A stretch of DNA of 64,000 nt, from NCBI RefSeq assembly GCF_009870125.1, contig NC_046683.1:12028001-12092000 (forward strand), in the 5' to 3' direction. A program made the position numbers and the translations under genes. The notes under the pieces were generated by a model. The model had not been told where the DNA came from. It saw nothing but the letters and a program-made list of their open reading frames with translations, and ran no database searches. Positions within the stretch are counted from its first letter, which is position 1. Every line of letters starts with the position of its first letter. Of this stretch, positions 38,679 to 50,643 are shown piece after piece. Origin of the DNA: Drosophila pseudoobscura (lineage: Eukaryota > Arthropoda > Insecta > Diptera > Drosophilidae).

Positions 38679-40630
38679 TAAGCGAAATGAGGCACCACGA
38701 AATGTTGTTGCCGTTTTCCTTTTTCCATTTGATGTTCCCCTTTCGTTTTGCATCCTATCGTATCCATCTGGAGAGCTCCTCTGATGGTTTTCATCATTCC
38801 CGGGAATCTCGCTCTCTCTCTCTCTCCCTCTCTCTCCCTGTCTCTCTCGCGGTCTCTATGAGAGTATTACCTGGAAAGTCCATTCACAGTTTGTGGCAGG
38901 CACTCTACCCTAGAGTGAAGAGGGGAGGATTTGGGGGGTGAGGAACCGTGCAGTAATCCCCTCTTCTATCCGAAAACAAGCTTATGTGGGTTTTGGTACA
39001 GAATGTGTGTGGGTGGCGTTTCACTCAAAGTTTTCTACAGCAAAAAGGATATACACATGTAGATATAGAAAAGTATGTGGGCATTAGACACGTTTGTTGT
39101 GGTTTGTAAATATTAGCTTGTGATAATTAGGGTCTTAAAATGACATGTCAATTTTCATAAAAATTAAATGATAAACATTTCGTAGCATATTTTATTCCCT
39201 GATGACTGTTTTTTCCACCATTTTAATCGAATTAATTGAGGTTTTTTTTTTTGTTTGCATACACAAACCACGCAGGCTTGTTAAATAATTAAAGCTTTAA
39301 ATGCCCTCTTTACAAAAACAGTTTCAAGAGCTGTTTCGACAGCTGTTTTTCTCGGCAACTAAAAAGGAATATGTTTTTTAGGCGGCCCTAATTGATTCCC
39401 CCTCCAAACAAACACTCATCCACTCGTTCGAATTCATTCTCCAAATTCTGAGTAAGCACTTGGCTTGGTCTTGGTCCCCCGTCTCGATCGATGTTTTCTC
39501 CTTCTTTTTCTTGGCATCAGATTTCCGATCATTTCCGATCGTTTGTTTACGCGCATTCGAATTTCAGTAAGCAAAAGCATCAAGAAATTGTAAATAAAAA
39601 AGAAATAAAAGGGAAACAGAAAAGTCAATAAGAGTATTCAATTACAATTTCAATGCCTGATAAATGCAATGGTGGAAATAAATCGCAGAATCGTAGAAAC
39701 GTTCTACATTCAATTGGGAAGACAAGAAAAGTCCCTCTAATAAGACGTCTAGCTTTCATAGCTCCGAAGTTTTTTTTTCTATAGCCAACCGCAGGCACGA
39801 GAACTCAATAACACAATACATGACGTGTGCATGACAAGGCACGTTGGTTCTTGGGACTGAAGAAGCCCAAGTGAATTCTGTAAAAGAGAATGCCCAAGAA
39901 TTGCAAAAACACAAGACCCGTATTGTGCTCGAAAGATCATTGAAGATTGATTGGAAAGATCATGATCATGATACCTCATATAATGCTCACAGAATCCTCT
40001 ATCTGGGAAGACAAGATAAGACCCTTTATTGAGGCTTTGGCTGGACAACGTCTTGGAGTAAAACTATGATTGGATTTGGAATATATTTCGTTTCTGAGGG
40101 CAGCAGTCTGCTCTCTTCAAATGTACAGTGAAGGTCAACGGCAGTGTCTGACGCGTGCTGCCACAGATATACCGATACAGATATATACACTCTATATATG
40201 TATCTTCATATGTAGTAGTAAAAAGTATCTTGTGCATTTTGATTTGTTATAATGTCCGTGTATAATCAAAATTTGTGGGACTCGCGACTATAATAATAAA
40301 TTATGTGTTTAATTTTTTTTGGCAATGCGACAGATGACGGGCCCAGGCGTAGAAACTTGCTGTAGAAATGACCCCTGACCCTGAAAGGGGCGAGCATAAA
40401 GAGAAGAACGAAACTATACTTAAATAGCGAGCAGAGGAGAAGAACTGTGTAAGAAGAGCATTCAGTTGAAAGGGCCTACGTAATTTTAGTCAATCTTTAT
40501 TGATTTATTGGGGCCTATTAGGGTAACACCCATTTGCGGCGGTATATGGGATATTATAAAGCAAAACACTGGCGGTCGGAACCAGTCCAGTGCGGTGGTT
40601 GGACCTGTAGAGAGGTGGCTTTCTTTGAGC
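38679..40630 (+). other. dlg1 intron / upstream region of the acidic first exon
   Basis: CT-rich tract at 38812-38855, otherwise AT-rich. Just before 40631 there is a possible leader. No separate gene was recognised. Confidence 0.4.
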
Positions 40631-41549
40631 ATGAATTCGGACACGGACTCGGGCTCTGAGCGCGAGAAGAGCAGCGATCCCAACGAGGGTTTGCTCAGCA
40701 GCGACGACAAGACCTTTCACGACGACGACGATGATGATGAGGAGGAGGAGGATTCCTCGCCAGCCGATGATGAGGCAGAGTTAGAGGAGGAGAAGTCCCT
40801 GCTGCCAGTGCAGAAGGAGGTGGAGGAGAAACCCACAGCCGCCCCAGTGGTTGTCTTGCTGCAAACTGATGAGGAAGCCATAGAAATTCAAGAACAAATC
40901 GATGTCAACTTTGCTGAGCCCTCCCCGGCCAGACCATCATTTGTGAGCGAGGAGGGACCTGCAGTCGTCCAGCAGAGTGCAGAGCCGCAACCGGAACAGG
41001 AACAGGAGCCACTGAAATGTCCTTCCTCGCTGCGTGACAGTGTACGCGAGTCGATCGAATGCTTCTACTCGGCACAGGATCTTCTCGAGTACGGCCACGT
41101 GCTCTCCTCGACAGCCGCCGAGCAACGGACACCGGATGTGGAGTCCGGTTATTTTGAGAAGTCCGAGAGCGATGCCTCGCGGGATGAGTGGGAGGCGGCA
41201 CCCTCTGCAGGAGCCGCCCGTTCCCGTTTGCTACTGTCCGCCTCCGCATCCGCCTCCTCCTCCAGTCGCAACAGCTCCGAGGGCCTGCGCATGGAGCTGA
41301 GACGCTTTCGGGCCATGATCGAGACCCTGGAGCGAGAGAACCTGGAGAAGTCGCAGTCCGAACATCAGTTGCAGCAGCTTAGCCCCCCCAAGAAGACCAA
41401 GCCGAAGCCAAAGCAGCGATCCTCTCATCCACCGGCAGCGCCTGGAATGCCAGCGGAGCAGCGGGGTTTCTGGTCAACGGTGTTTGGCGAGGCCGGACTG
41501 GAGATGGGCCAGAGCCAGGAGGAGGACGAACGTATTGCGGATATACAAA
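40631..41549 (+). CDS. dlg1: dlg1 alternative acidic first exon
   Basis: ATG 40631 opens 306 codons plus one base, ending CAAA|GTACGG. The phase-1 end fits exon 41779 exactly, giving ...DIQ-K-AHRALELL. The protein begins MNSDTDSGSEREKSSDPNEG and is strongly acidic over its first 120 residues. A Ser-rich stretch follows, then a short predicted helix (ELRRFRAMIETLERENLEKS) and a Pro/Lys-rich linker. I recall melanogaster Dlg1 isoforms beginning with a similar SDTDS...EREKSSD sequence. The exon would put a long disordered tail ahead of the L27 domain. The frame is also open upstream to 40508 but without ATG. GTACGG is a moderate donor. Confidence 0.75.
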
Positions 41550-41778
41550 GTACGGATACACGATTTGGGGATAGAGAACAAAAGATACTATGAAAATTTC
41601 TTAGAAAAACTAGGGAATAAGGAAGGGTTAAGGAACCGACGGGAAACATTGGGAAGAAGAATAGCTCTAATTATGGATTGGTTATTGGGATCCCATGACA
41701 TCTATCTACAGACCTTTTTATTGCCTTTTATTTATATTATACTCAACTCGATTTGTTCACTCTTTGATCACTTTGCAG

Positions 41779-41910
41779 AAGCTCATCGTGCTCTGGAACT
41801 GCTCGAGGACTACCATGCCCGACTCTCCGAGCCGCAGGATCGAGCGCTGCGTATTGCAATCGAACGCGTTATACGCATATTTAAGTCTCGCTTGTTTCAA
41901 GCGCTGTTAG
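41779..41910 (+). CDS. dlg1: dlg1 L27 exon (first part of the domain)
   Basis: Acceptor CACTTTGCAG; the exon encodes AHRALELLEDYHARLSEP...VIRIFKSRLFQALL and ends G|GTGAGT (phase 1). It carries helices 1 and 2 of the L27 heterodimerisation domain, which pairs with partners such as Lin-7/Metro. It can follow either the MPVKKQ exon or the acidic exon. Confidence 0.95.
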   Translation, partial: KLIVLWNCSRTTMPDSPSRRIERCVLQSNALYAYLSLACFKRC

Positions 41911-42233
41911 GTGAGTAATCAATACCCACCGCCCCTCCAATCAATAGTTACGATTGGCATCAACTAAAGGTTAAGGTATAAGTTTGTTTGTAAGAGCTAC
42001 TAGATGATAAGTAGTGTAAGAGCAGGGGATATTCCTTGGGACATATCCTCCATCAACAAGTATTTTCGATCTTGAATTTGGTGCCACACTTAGATTATAA
42101 TATAAAATACCATTTAAGCATGATTATTCTTTAAAGAATTAAAAGGACAACAATCCTCCATGTACGATGGCTTATTTAAGTATTGAATTATCGATGAATT
42201 GTTAGTGTTTTTTGTTTTTTTTTACCGTATCAG

Positions 42234-42370
42234 AAGTTCAATTCCAAGAACTTATCGAACTGGAAGAGGATCCCGTTAGTAGTTGTTCCGGTCTGCCTGC
42301 CTATCGTCCAATCGATATTTGTTGTCTCTCATTTCTATTCTTCTTTTGGCTTGAAATTATTTCCACTTGA
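42234..42370 (+). CDS. Possible dlg1 alternative exon after the L27 exon
   Basis: A strong acceptor (long T-tract then CCGTATCAG) is followed in the correct phase by 45 codons to TGA 42368-42370. The first residues, E-VQFQELIELEED, resemble D-IQEFYELTLLDD of the normal next exon at 51481. Continuing to the stop adds a hydrophobic tail (ICCLSFLFFFWLEII). A weak GTTAGT donor after CCC (42274) would instead give a 41-nt cassette ending in phase 0, compatible with exons 52059 and 58284. Not confirmed. Confidence 0.35.
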
Positions 42371-43857
42371 CAGGGAAGGAAAAACAACAACGAAAGACAC
42401 CCAGAAGAGAGAGCGATAATATTGCATAGGATTTGGGTCAAACACAGCCCAGGCAGAGCAGAGGAGAGCCGAGCAGAGGAGAGCAGAGCAGCGCAGTCAC
42501 GGTCGCAGCTTGTCGCTTGAGTGTGGCGCCCCTCCCACCGTGTTCCCCTTCGGGGGCTGACATTCGTTGCCGGGTATCCATCCATTTTGAGGGGCAGGCA
42601 GCCGGCCAGGCCATTGTGTCTGCTCTGTGGGACTCTTTTTTTTTTTTTTTTTTTGCCTGTTGTATAATTTGCAAAAGTTGCTTCGCTCTCTCTATGTCTG
42701 TGCCCTGGTGCCTGTGCTGTGCTGTGTGTGTGTGTGTGTGTCCCATTCAAACCGACAATCATGGCCTTCCCTCTGTACTTTTGCCGTGCCCCCTATACTG
42801 TGGCATAATCATCATCATCATCATCATCGTCATCATTCTCATGGGGTAACCACACTGTGTGCCGCCGCCGATGCCAAGGCAGGAGTTGCATAATCCGTTT
42901 TGTACCCCATATCTAACATTTCGAGTCGAGTCAAGTCGATTCCTCCACCTCGCGGTGCTTCTTCCTTCTTTCATCTTACTTTGTTACTGCTTCTGTGACT
43001 GTTTCTGCTGCCACTTCTTCTTCAACTATTTGTCACTTTGTTGTTGGTTCGTCTCCTTCTTCTTCTTCGTCTTTGCGCTTTCTTGGTGGTCCCTTTATGT
43101 GTGTGTCCTGCTTGTTACATACTCTTTCGTTTATACGGAAGCCCATTTTTTGATATATTTTGATACATTTACTTTATATTTCATTTCTTAAGCCAAAAAT
43201 TGGAATAAAAACTGCTTCATCTTTAAAAATTAATAAATATTGGTAAATACATGATAGCTTTGCTTTTAAGGATTATTAATTATTAATCTATTTAACAAAG
43301 TATTTACCGTATTGGGAAATTTATCATATTTTAAATGAATTTGTATTTTTATTTATTTTATTATTTAATAGTCTGTTTTTAGATTTTGTTTATTTTTATA
43401 TTTGTTGTTTTATATGGAGTGGTAAAAACAAGATTTTTTACAATTAAACCATCATGAAATGCAACGATTTCAATTTGTACAGAATTGGGGATTAGATTAT
43501 AATTAAATTATATTTATTTGTATTATATTTGCAAAATGATGCCTTAAAGCAAAGCCTCCGTGTCCAATGAAGTCATCGGACATGCTTCACCTAAACAGGG
43601 TACACGCATTTCATGAAATCGTGTTGTCGTATAAACATTGTAACACTTTTTCTGGGCTCTCTGGTCGTACAATGACATACATTGATGTTTAATGGGGGGG
43701 GAATCGAATGTCTGTAAAATGGAGCTCCATTTGACTTCTCTAAGATCAACCAGAAAGCCGGTACTTTTCCGTCTCGTTTTGTAAATATACCAGATACAAA
43801 AGGCCTGACTGGTCATACGATATACAAGTAATATTGAAACGAAAAGTTGCCGTGAAT
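42371..43857 (+). other. dlg1 intron upstream of the nested gene
   Basis: T-run at 42637-42653, (TG)n at 42724-42740 and ATC repeats at 42810-42835; AT-rich from 43180 onward. The nested gene's promoter should lie near 43750-43850. No clear TATA box was identified. Confidence 0.4.
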
Positions 43858-46745
43858 ATGTTGAGAGAAAAGGAGCACGGACCCCGAGCGGGTTTCACGT
43901 GGGGCTTGCTTCTTGTAATGTCACTCCTCGCCGCAGCAAACGCCAGCCTGCCCAAGGACCAGACGAAGGATGGACATCATCAGCAGGAGACCGGCCGATG
44001 GAGACGAATGACGGGGGACATTGGTGATCGGCGGATGCATATTCAGCGACTCTACGATGCCTATCTGGATTGGCTGAGGTACCAGCAAGATGTAAGCGAC
44101 AGGGACAGCGAGGATGTGGATGAGCCGCTCAATCAATGGAATGTATCTCCGGCACACCATCCCATCGAATACGCTGCTGCGGAAAAGCATACTCTACAGT
44201 CCGTGAAGTACTTTGGCCGACTGCCCAGCTCCAAGTCAAAGGAAGAAAGCGAACGGAGCTCCGATGGGAAGGAGTCCGTTGGCATGCTGATACTGAAGAT
44301 GAAAACGATGCCCAGTCGATTGGAGGCAGCAGCAAAGGCGGCCCAGCGGAAGTACGAGCCGAAACAGAGATACAGCGAGGACCTGGCCGAAGGTCCTGTC
44401 CCTGCCTCAAGCCGATATCCAAAGACAGAGACAGAGGCAGAGCCTGAGCCAGAGCCAGAGACGGAGCTAGAGGCAGAGCCAGAGGCAGAGAGAGAGACGG
44501 AGCTAGAGGCAGAGCCAGAGGCAGAGAGAGAGACAGAGACAGAGACAGACCCAGAGACAGACCCAGAGACAGAACCAGAGACAGAACCAGAGACAGAGAC
44601 AGAGACACAGCCAGAGACAGAGACAGAACCAGAGACAGAGCCATGGACTTTAGCGATGCCCGGAATGGGTAGGGTCAGTGCCCTGATCGAATTAGTGAAT
44701 ATGGCTGAGCGACTGGACCAGAGTGATGTGGTAAGCGAGCTCGCGAAGAGCATCAGCGATGAGACGGAGCCAAAACTGACCAGCAGCAGTGACTGCCTGC
44801 TAGCCGATCCATTGAGTGGCCGGTTTGGTGAAGCCACAGACAAGCTTCTCGATCAAGTGGATCCCCGGAGGACCGCCACTACTTTCAAGCGCATCCTGAA
44901 AGACTTGAGCAAGCGAAGACCGTCCGACCACACGGGGGGCCTCTATGACCACTACCTGAGAATATTCTCCCATGCGCTCAGCGATCAGTCCCCCGCCACT
45001 AGTGAAGGGAATTCCCCCATGGAGTGGAATGATATGAACTCATGTCGCTGTGAAAATTCAAAGCCAGCGATGCTGGCAGCTGATCAGGACCAAGTGCAGA
45101 CCAAGAAACAGGCCATGCAGAAGGTCGTGGATAATTTATCCGGAGTTCCGGAGCTGAACGGCGGCCTCAAGCCGTACTGCTTGCCGAAGTCGGGGAGCCG
45201 TCAGCTCATCTGGAACGAGGTTCCACTGGTCGAGCCGGGACTGAGCTCAGAGCCCCATAAAATGACAAAGAAAGCGCGTCAGCACAACGAAAATAAAGGA
45301 CTCAAAGCACGTCCTTCCCCCGCGGCCGATCCCATCCATTTTGTAATCAAACAGTCGTCGTTGTACAGCCTCATCGATACGTACCAAAGGCAGATGCAGA
45401 GCCTAAGGCAGAGCCTGCATTCCAAACATGATTGGTGGAAGGAAGTGATAGATAAAGGCCTGGCACCCGGGCATTCACCATCCAAGCGGTACGCGGTCGC
45501 AGCTCCCGATGACCCAGTGTCCTTCCCCGAGGAACTAGCCAATCAAGCTGACATGGGCTCCGAGCCGCAGATCGGGGAGGATTTGATGGACAATATGGGC
45601 AGTCAGATGAATATGTCACCCATGGAGTGTATTATGGGTTCGAATGTGGGTTCGGGTAAGTGGTTGCTATTTTTAAAAGCTCTGCTCTAGTGTATGACGC
45701 TCTCAAAAAAGGAGACCAGATCGGCGGTGGCCAGGCAGGGAATTTAACATTAAATGCATTCCGGAAATCGAAGCTACCACTAGAGACGTTTATAGAGGAT
45801 CCGCAGCCACAGGAACAGCCCGCACAGGATCCGCCGATCCAGAGACCATCGAAAACCGATTCAAGTGCACAGGATCCAACCAGCTTGGGCCCAGTGCTGG
45901 ACAAGATCCTGCAGCGTTTGGACACCCTGCAGGAAAGCAAATGCAGCAACGTTACCGGCAGCGAAAAGGACCTTGCCGATTTGTCCTGTTGTTTTGCCGA
46001 TCCAGCAGATGGTAAGCCATCAGTTCTCTACCGATCGCAATCGCCTTGAATATCTCTCTCTTGCACAGGTGCACCCTGCGACATAAATGGCTCCTGGGAG
46101 TCCCTTGTGCTGGGCGTGCGGATCAACATTCAAACTCCTAAGAAAAGCAAGAGTGCCGAGGGAGAACAGAAGCCAACCTGTTATAGCCCCAAGCTGGGTA
46201 AATCTCGGCGAGAGTGCGTGAAGATTAATCCATCCCAGCCGAATGACAAGGCCGACTCTGAGAAAGAGGAACTCACTCAGTCCGACCTGATGGTCAATGT
46301 CAGCGTGCAGGAAACGGTGCCGCCACGAGCCCATGTCATCGTCGAGAACCTGGACGACTGGGATTTTTCGGGGCACACCCTGAGCATGCAGGGGGGACCC
46401 GTCTCGCTGGCCTTCCGCAAGGTAAAGTCCAATCTGGTGGGCAACTTTGTCGGCTATTGTCGCACCTGCGGCTGCGTGGACACCATATTTGGATCGTGGA
46501 CCTTCTGTCAGCCATCTGAAGACTGCCAGGACATCATGTCCTTGGTGGATAGGCGGGATCTCTTGAGGCGTCTGGACGAGAAGCAAAAGGGTCGCGACAA
46601 GGAACAGTTTTACCTGGGCAGCAGGTTCGCCCAGAAGGAGAAGGAGCGCATGGAACCCGAGTCAATGAATTCTCAAAAATCCTCTCCTCAGCCACAGAGT
46701 GGCCAGGCCACAGAGGGGGAGGAATGTGATTACACTTTTTGGTAA
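43858..46745 (+). CDS. Nested secreted protein with E/T/P repeats and an avidin-like C-terminal domain; not named
   Basis: ATG 43858 begins a signal peptide (GFTWGLLLVMSLLAAANA, cleavage likely before SLP). Exon 1 ends at 45655 (G|GTAAGT), exon 2 ends at 46011, and exon 3 is 46069-46745, after a clear 57-nt intron (GTAAGC...TTGCACAG). Exon 2 begins either at 45691 (35-nt intron) or 45739 (83-nt intron); both keep frame, giving 931 or 915 residues. Residues about 185-262 are an imperfect repeat of Glu-Thr-Glu-Pro type. The C-terminal ~180 residues have paired cysteines. The order CDINGSWESLVLGVRINIQ...GGPVSLAFR...NFVGYCRTCG...GSWTFCQPSEDCQDI parallels avidin (NGSW/TGKW strand 1, FTG-C strand, MWLL strand). 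This similarity is my inference. The gene sits in a dlg1 intron on the same strand; AATAAA is near 47109. Confidence 0.75.
44430..44645 (+). repeat. Coding GAGACAGAGCCA-type minisatellite
   Basis: Imperfect 6- and 12-bp units of GAGRCAGAGCCA encode alternating Glu-Thr, Glu-Pro and Glu-Ala. All length variants are multiples of 3, so the frame is kept. Confidence 0.85.
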
Positions 46746-49700
46746 TAATTAACACGGCATTAGCCGGCAGCCGGCATCTGACAGCCGACAGCCGAGACCC
46801 ACAACAGTAGACTCACCATCAGCCTCAGCCTGAGTATTCCAATCCAATTCCAATGACATGGGCGGGCATCAACTGCATGAGAAAGCAGATTGAGGTTTGA
46901 GGTAAACCCCTCCTGCGGCTGCGTACGAGAAAGAAATGCTTCTGCCTTCTGTGTATTTGCTATCCAGCCATGTTCGAAGCGGATTAAGGATTGCACAGGC
47001 TCTGAGGGACACACATTGATACTTACACTCTCATTCCATCAACTGCATGGCGAAAAAAAAGTTCTGTTTGCGTTTCGATTTAAGCCGAGGAAAGGCAAAA
47101 AGTGTTGAATAAATTTTACGATAAGCTCTTCTATTTTTCCTTTACCATACATTTCCTTGTATGACTTGATGTCAAGTGCATGAGAAGGAATGCCGGCTCG
47201 ATGCAGTACAAGGGGGTTTTCTAATCTGTTTTTCCCTCCTTGAGGAAGCTGATTGAGAGGCCCTGGCACTCGTCGTAATAGAAATAGAGTTTAGAACTTA
47301 ATATTAAACCTAAATTGAACAAATTGAGTGCAAGAGTGTTTTGGAATTGTAAGCAATGTGATCCAGACACAAATGCGGCGTCAAGTTTCTCAATTTTAAA
47401 CTCGAAAATTAGCCAAAAGTGAAGTAGTCAAGGACTTGGCATTCCTTTGGCCACAGGAGACACCCAAAACACCCTAGAACACACACACCTTTGTAAGGGG
47501 AGATGCATAAAGTTCATGCCACCAATTGACACTCGAGAGAGTGGCAGTGGAAGCCGCAGTAGGAGCCAGAGCCAGAGGCCACTGGGAACAGAAAATGATG
47601 AACGAGTGTGTGGGGCTGTGTGGGCGGTTAGCATGTGCAGGCCAAAATCCGAATTTAATTGGCCTAGAATTCGGTTTATCTCTGACTGAGACCTGGGCTC
47701 TCCAACACACACACTCCCACATACAACTGGGGCCTGGGTGGGTATCGATTTTCACGAGCCTCTTCAAAGGAGCAGAAGCCAAGCGATGGGGCCACGGGAC
47801 GAAAGAGAAGGTGGATTGAGTTTCATCATCTGTTGTTGGGCAGAAACAGAAACAGAACCAGAACCACAACCTCCCTGAGCCGCCCCACCTTCCTACCTCC
47901 CTGCCGGGGGCTATGACATTGGCATTCGGCTGAGAAAAGCAGAAATGTTGGCAACACAAAGCGCCAGCAGCCAGAACAGGGCAGAGCAGGAGAATCCATA
48001 GGAAACATTCCTAAGGAAAAGCATACGATAACTCATTTTGGGTTCAAGTGGCTCAATCGATTGCATAACCGAAGATACTGGACCCTCCCCGGTCTAGAAC
48101 TGGTACAAAACACTTTGGCAGTAGTTCTGCAGGAGATATGTTTGAAATTCCATTCGAATCTTTGAATCTTTATAGATATAGAATATTGTTTTAGAGTCGT
48201 AGAACCCTGCTCTCAATATGCAGCATCCGCTCAGTCTCCCATTCTCTTCGTTCCACTGATATTCCAGAACGGGGCCTCACAGCAAGTGTGTTCCTCAGTT
48301 CCATTAGCAGGGAACATGTTCCCAATAAATTCAAACATTTCCTGCTCTGTTCCACCGAATAACTAGCCTGCAGACACCATTACGATAAATATATCCTTGT
48401 GGCAGTAGGGGGTCCTGCTCCCGCCACTGTGTCTACACAGACGACGACTACGACGACGACGACCATTTCAATGAGAGTACGATTTCATATATTACGGTGT
48501 ACGACCGTTTGGAATTCAATGCTCCAATGCTTGTCTTTCTCCGCTCCCATTTTCATTCCCGCTCCCCTTCCCCTTGCCAGATTTTTGTTTTTTTTTCTTC
48601 CTGGCAAGTGGCGCTGTCGTGAACAGGAAATTAAATGGGCGCCATGGAATTCGTTTCTCCCTGTTTGTTCAGTTTCTGTAAAGTTCAGCCTCGCTTCGGT
48701 TCGGCTCGGTACGGTTCGGTTTGGTTCGATTCATTCCCCCATTTAGGCCACTCGACTGTTTTGTGGAAGCGAAACATATTGGCGATGGCTGGGTGGAGTG
48801 GTGGGGCCCGGTCCTGGTCTCGCTGTCAGTGGCGCTGTCAGTGTCGCCGTCAGTGCGCATTGAAATGTGTGCATTTGAGATGCATTCTGGCAGTTTCCTG
48901 ATTTCCGCTGCTTGCCTTTGCTACCGCACCAGCGCAATTTCCATCCAGCGGGGGGCACAGATGAGAGACGGCAAGGGAGCTTTTCAATAATCAACACAAG
49001 CTAGAGATGAGCGCGTGACTACGACACTTGCTTAAGACTGGAAAAAGTATTGCTCAGAAGAGAGACCTCTGAAATCGAGGTATATAAAAAGTTAGAGAAA
49101 GAATTTCTTATGGAAATCGTTTAATTTTTAGTTATTGATTTCATCTTAAAATTGAATTCAAGTCCTGTTTTAAGGCCCTTTTTGGGGGTTAACCAGAGTC
49201 CTTTTGTTAAGAGTCGAGGCACACGTGCCGCGACACTATACTAGAATACTCATACAACTTATAGAATACTTATATTAAAGTTATGAATTTTGCCTGTTAT
49301 TACATAAAATCGTTCAATATTTCATCAATATCCATGACAAAGATCTGTATACTCTATTTTAGGGAATCTAAAAGCAATGGAAACCTGTTATTAAGAAGTG
49401 TTTTTCGGTGGTACAACAATTTCAGTACATTGCCTCACAGGACGTTTTAGTATTTACGACATAAGACACCCTCTAAACCCTCTGCTCTAAGCAGCAATCC
49501 AGAGTCAAGAACAGTTTCAAGTGAGTGTGACAGCCGCAGACCCCTTCATGCCAAGAGGTGGCGTTGCCTGCACGTCTCGTGGGGGGTAGCCAAAGCCCCC
49601 GTGAGCGTTGCTGTTTATTTATTCATTCGGATGCATTCCACGTTATCCATGCTCCACGCTATCTGTATTCAATGTTTTCAACTTTATTAACCACGCTGCT

Positions 49701-49920
49701 ACTTTGGCCACTCAGTCCATACCATTGTTGTGGGGTGCGTTCATTGTTTACTCAAGAATCAGGGAATCTGCTGTCGGGTTCTCTGGTTTCGGGCTGGCGG
49801 ATTGGGGGCTTAAGTGTGGGATAATGGGGATATTCCCTGTCCCTCTATCACTGTCTCTCTCCGCTTGGCTTCAGTTTTTAAGTAAAGAGGGATAATCTTT
49901 TCCTGAGTTGGCTCCAAACA
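46746..49920 (+). other. Nested-gene 3' UTR, then dlg1 intron
   Basis: Trailer to about 47115. The rest is intronic with compositional oddities only: a CGACGACGA run at 48438-48463 and GGTTCGGYTCGG-like repeats at 48695-48730. Open frames here lack splice or homology support. Confidence 0.45.
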
Positions 49921-50512
49921 GACTCCCCGAAGCGGTTGGATGACTACTGCCAGGAGTTCATCTCTATCAGAGGGTAAGTGACTCAATTAATAGTCGGATT
50001 CGAACACAAAAATAACAAAGTTCTTTGCTTACAGAAACTGGGAACATAAAATTGGAATTTACTCATAGCATTGGATGTCCTCTGCCCAGAAGAGATGACT
50101 CTGCGGCAGGATCATCGGACGCCTAAGGATATTCTGGGATGTATGGGATCTATCGCCAGCTGATCTTAGTGAAGGAGGCCTACGATGACGACGAGGCGAT
50201 GCGCAAGGCCATCCTCATGGACAAACGATGGATATACATATATAAGGGAATGCGTCTCTCCAGTCCAAAGCCTGGCTGTGCTCCCTGGATCTTTAACTGG
50301 TCCGTAGACGCCAGTACGACGGTCGTTCAGTGTTCCGCAAACAGAAGACATCCGGCACTGGCCGCGACATCTCAGAGCAGCCTCATGACCACCGACGACA
50401 TTCATCTAGATTTATAAATTCAAGGCAGCTCCAAAGGTCTTCTGTTGTATGGCTACCATCCGTCAATATAGGATTAAGGATTAACATCTCAATTGAATGG
50501 AAACCCTATTAA
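49921..50512 (+). pseudogene. Exon-like decayed coding fragments in the dlg1 intron
   Basis: TDSPKRLDDYCQEFISIR ends at G|GTAAGT (about 49975) and a CTTACAG acceptor follows at about 50034. Beyond it, coding-like segments occur in different frames: one reading TLRQDHRTPKDILGC, then YRQLILVKEAYDDDEAMRKA and ILMDKRWIYIYKG, then RRRQYDGRSVFRKQKTSGTG. Frames change and stops intervene, so this looks like a dead nested gene. The family was not recognised. Confidence 0.4.
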
Positions 50513-50575
50513 AAGCGCAGCAAATCGATTTCTCTGCTGAGCGGTGATCCGGCTTCTCTGTCGTGTGCCACCTAC

Positions 50576-50643
50576 CTTGACCGACTGGGGCAAGGGGAAA
50601 TCGTGCACATCGATGCGGTCAACGGTCCAGGACTTGGGCATCT
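50576..50643 (-). pseudogene. Isolated exon-like segment on the minus strand
   Basis: The minus strand reads TTTCTTAG, then MPKSWTVDRIDVHDFPLPQ...VK, then a GTAGGT donor. It is flanked by a plausible acceptor and donor but has no neighbours in phase that I can find. It may be a remnant of a gene whose other exons are lost or unrecognised. Confidence 0.3.

Noticed and set aside
43834-43857. Upstream extension of the nested-gene frame
   Set aside because: The codon at 43834 is TTG; the ATG at 43858 directly precedes a good signal peptide and is the better start.
44129-44843. Two long minus-strand frames over the acidic repeat
   Set aside because: Repetitive Ser/Leu/Val translations of the GAGACAGAGCCA minisatellite in antisense; not real proteins.
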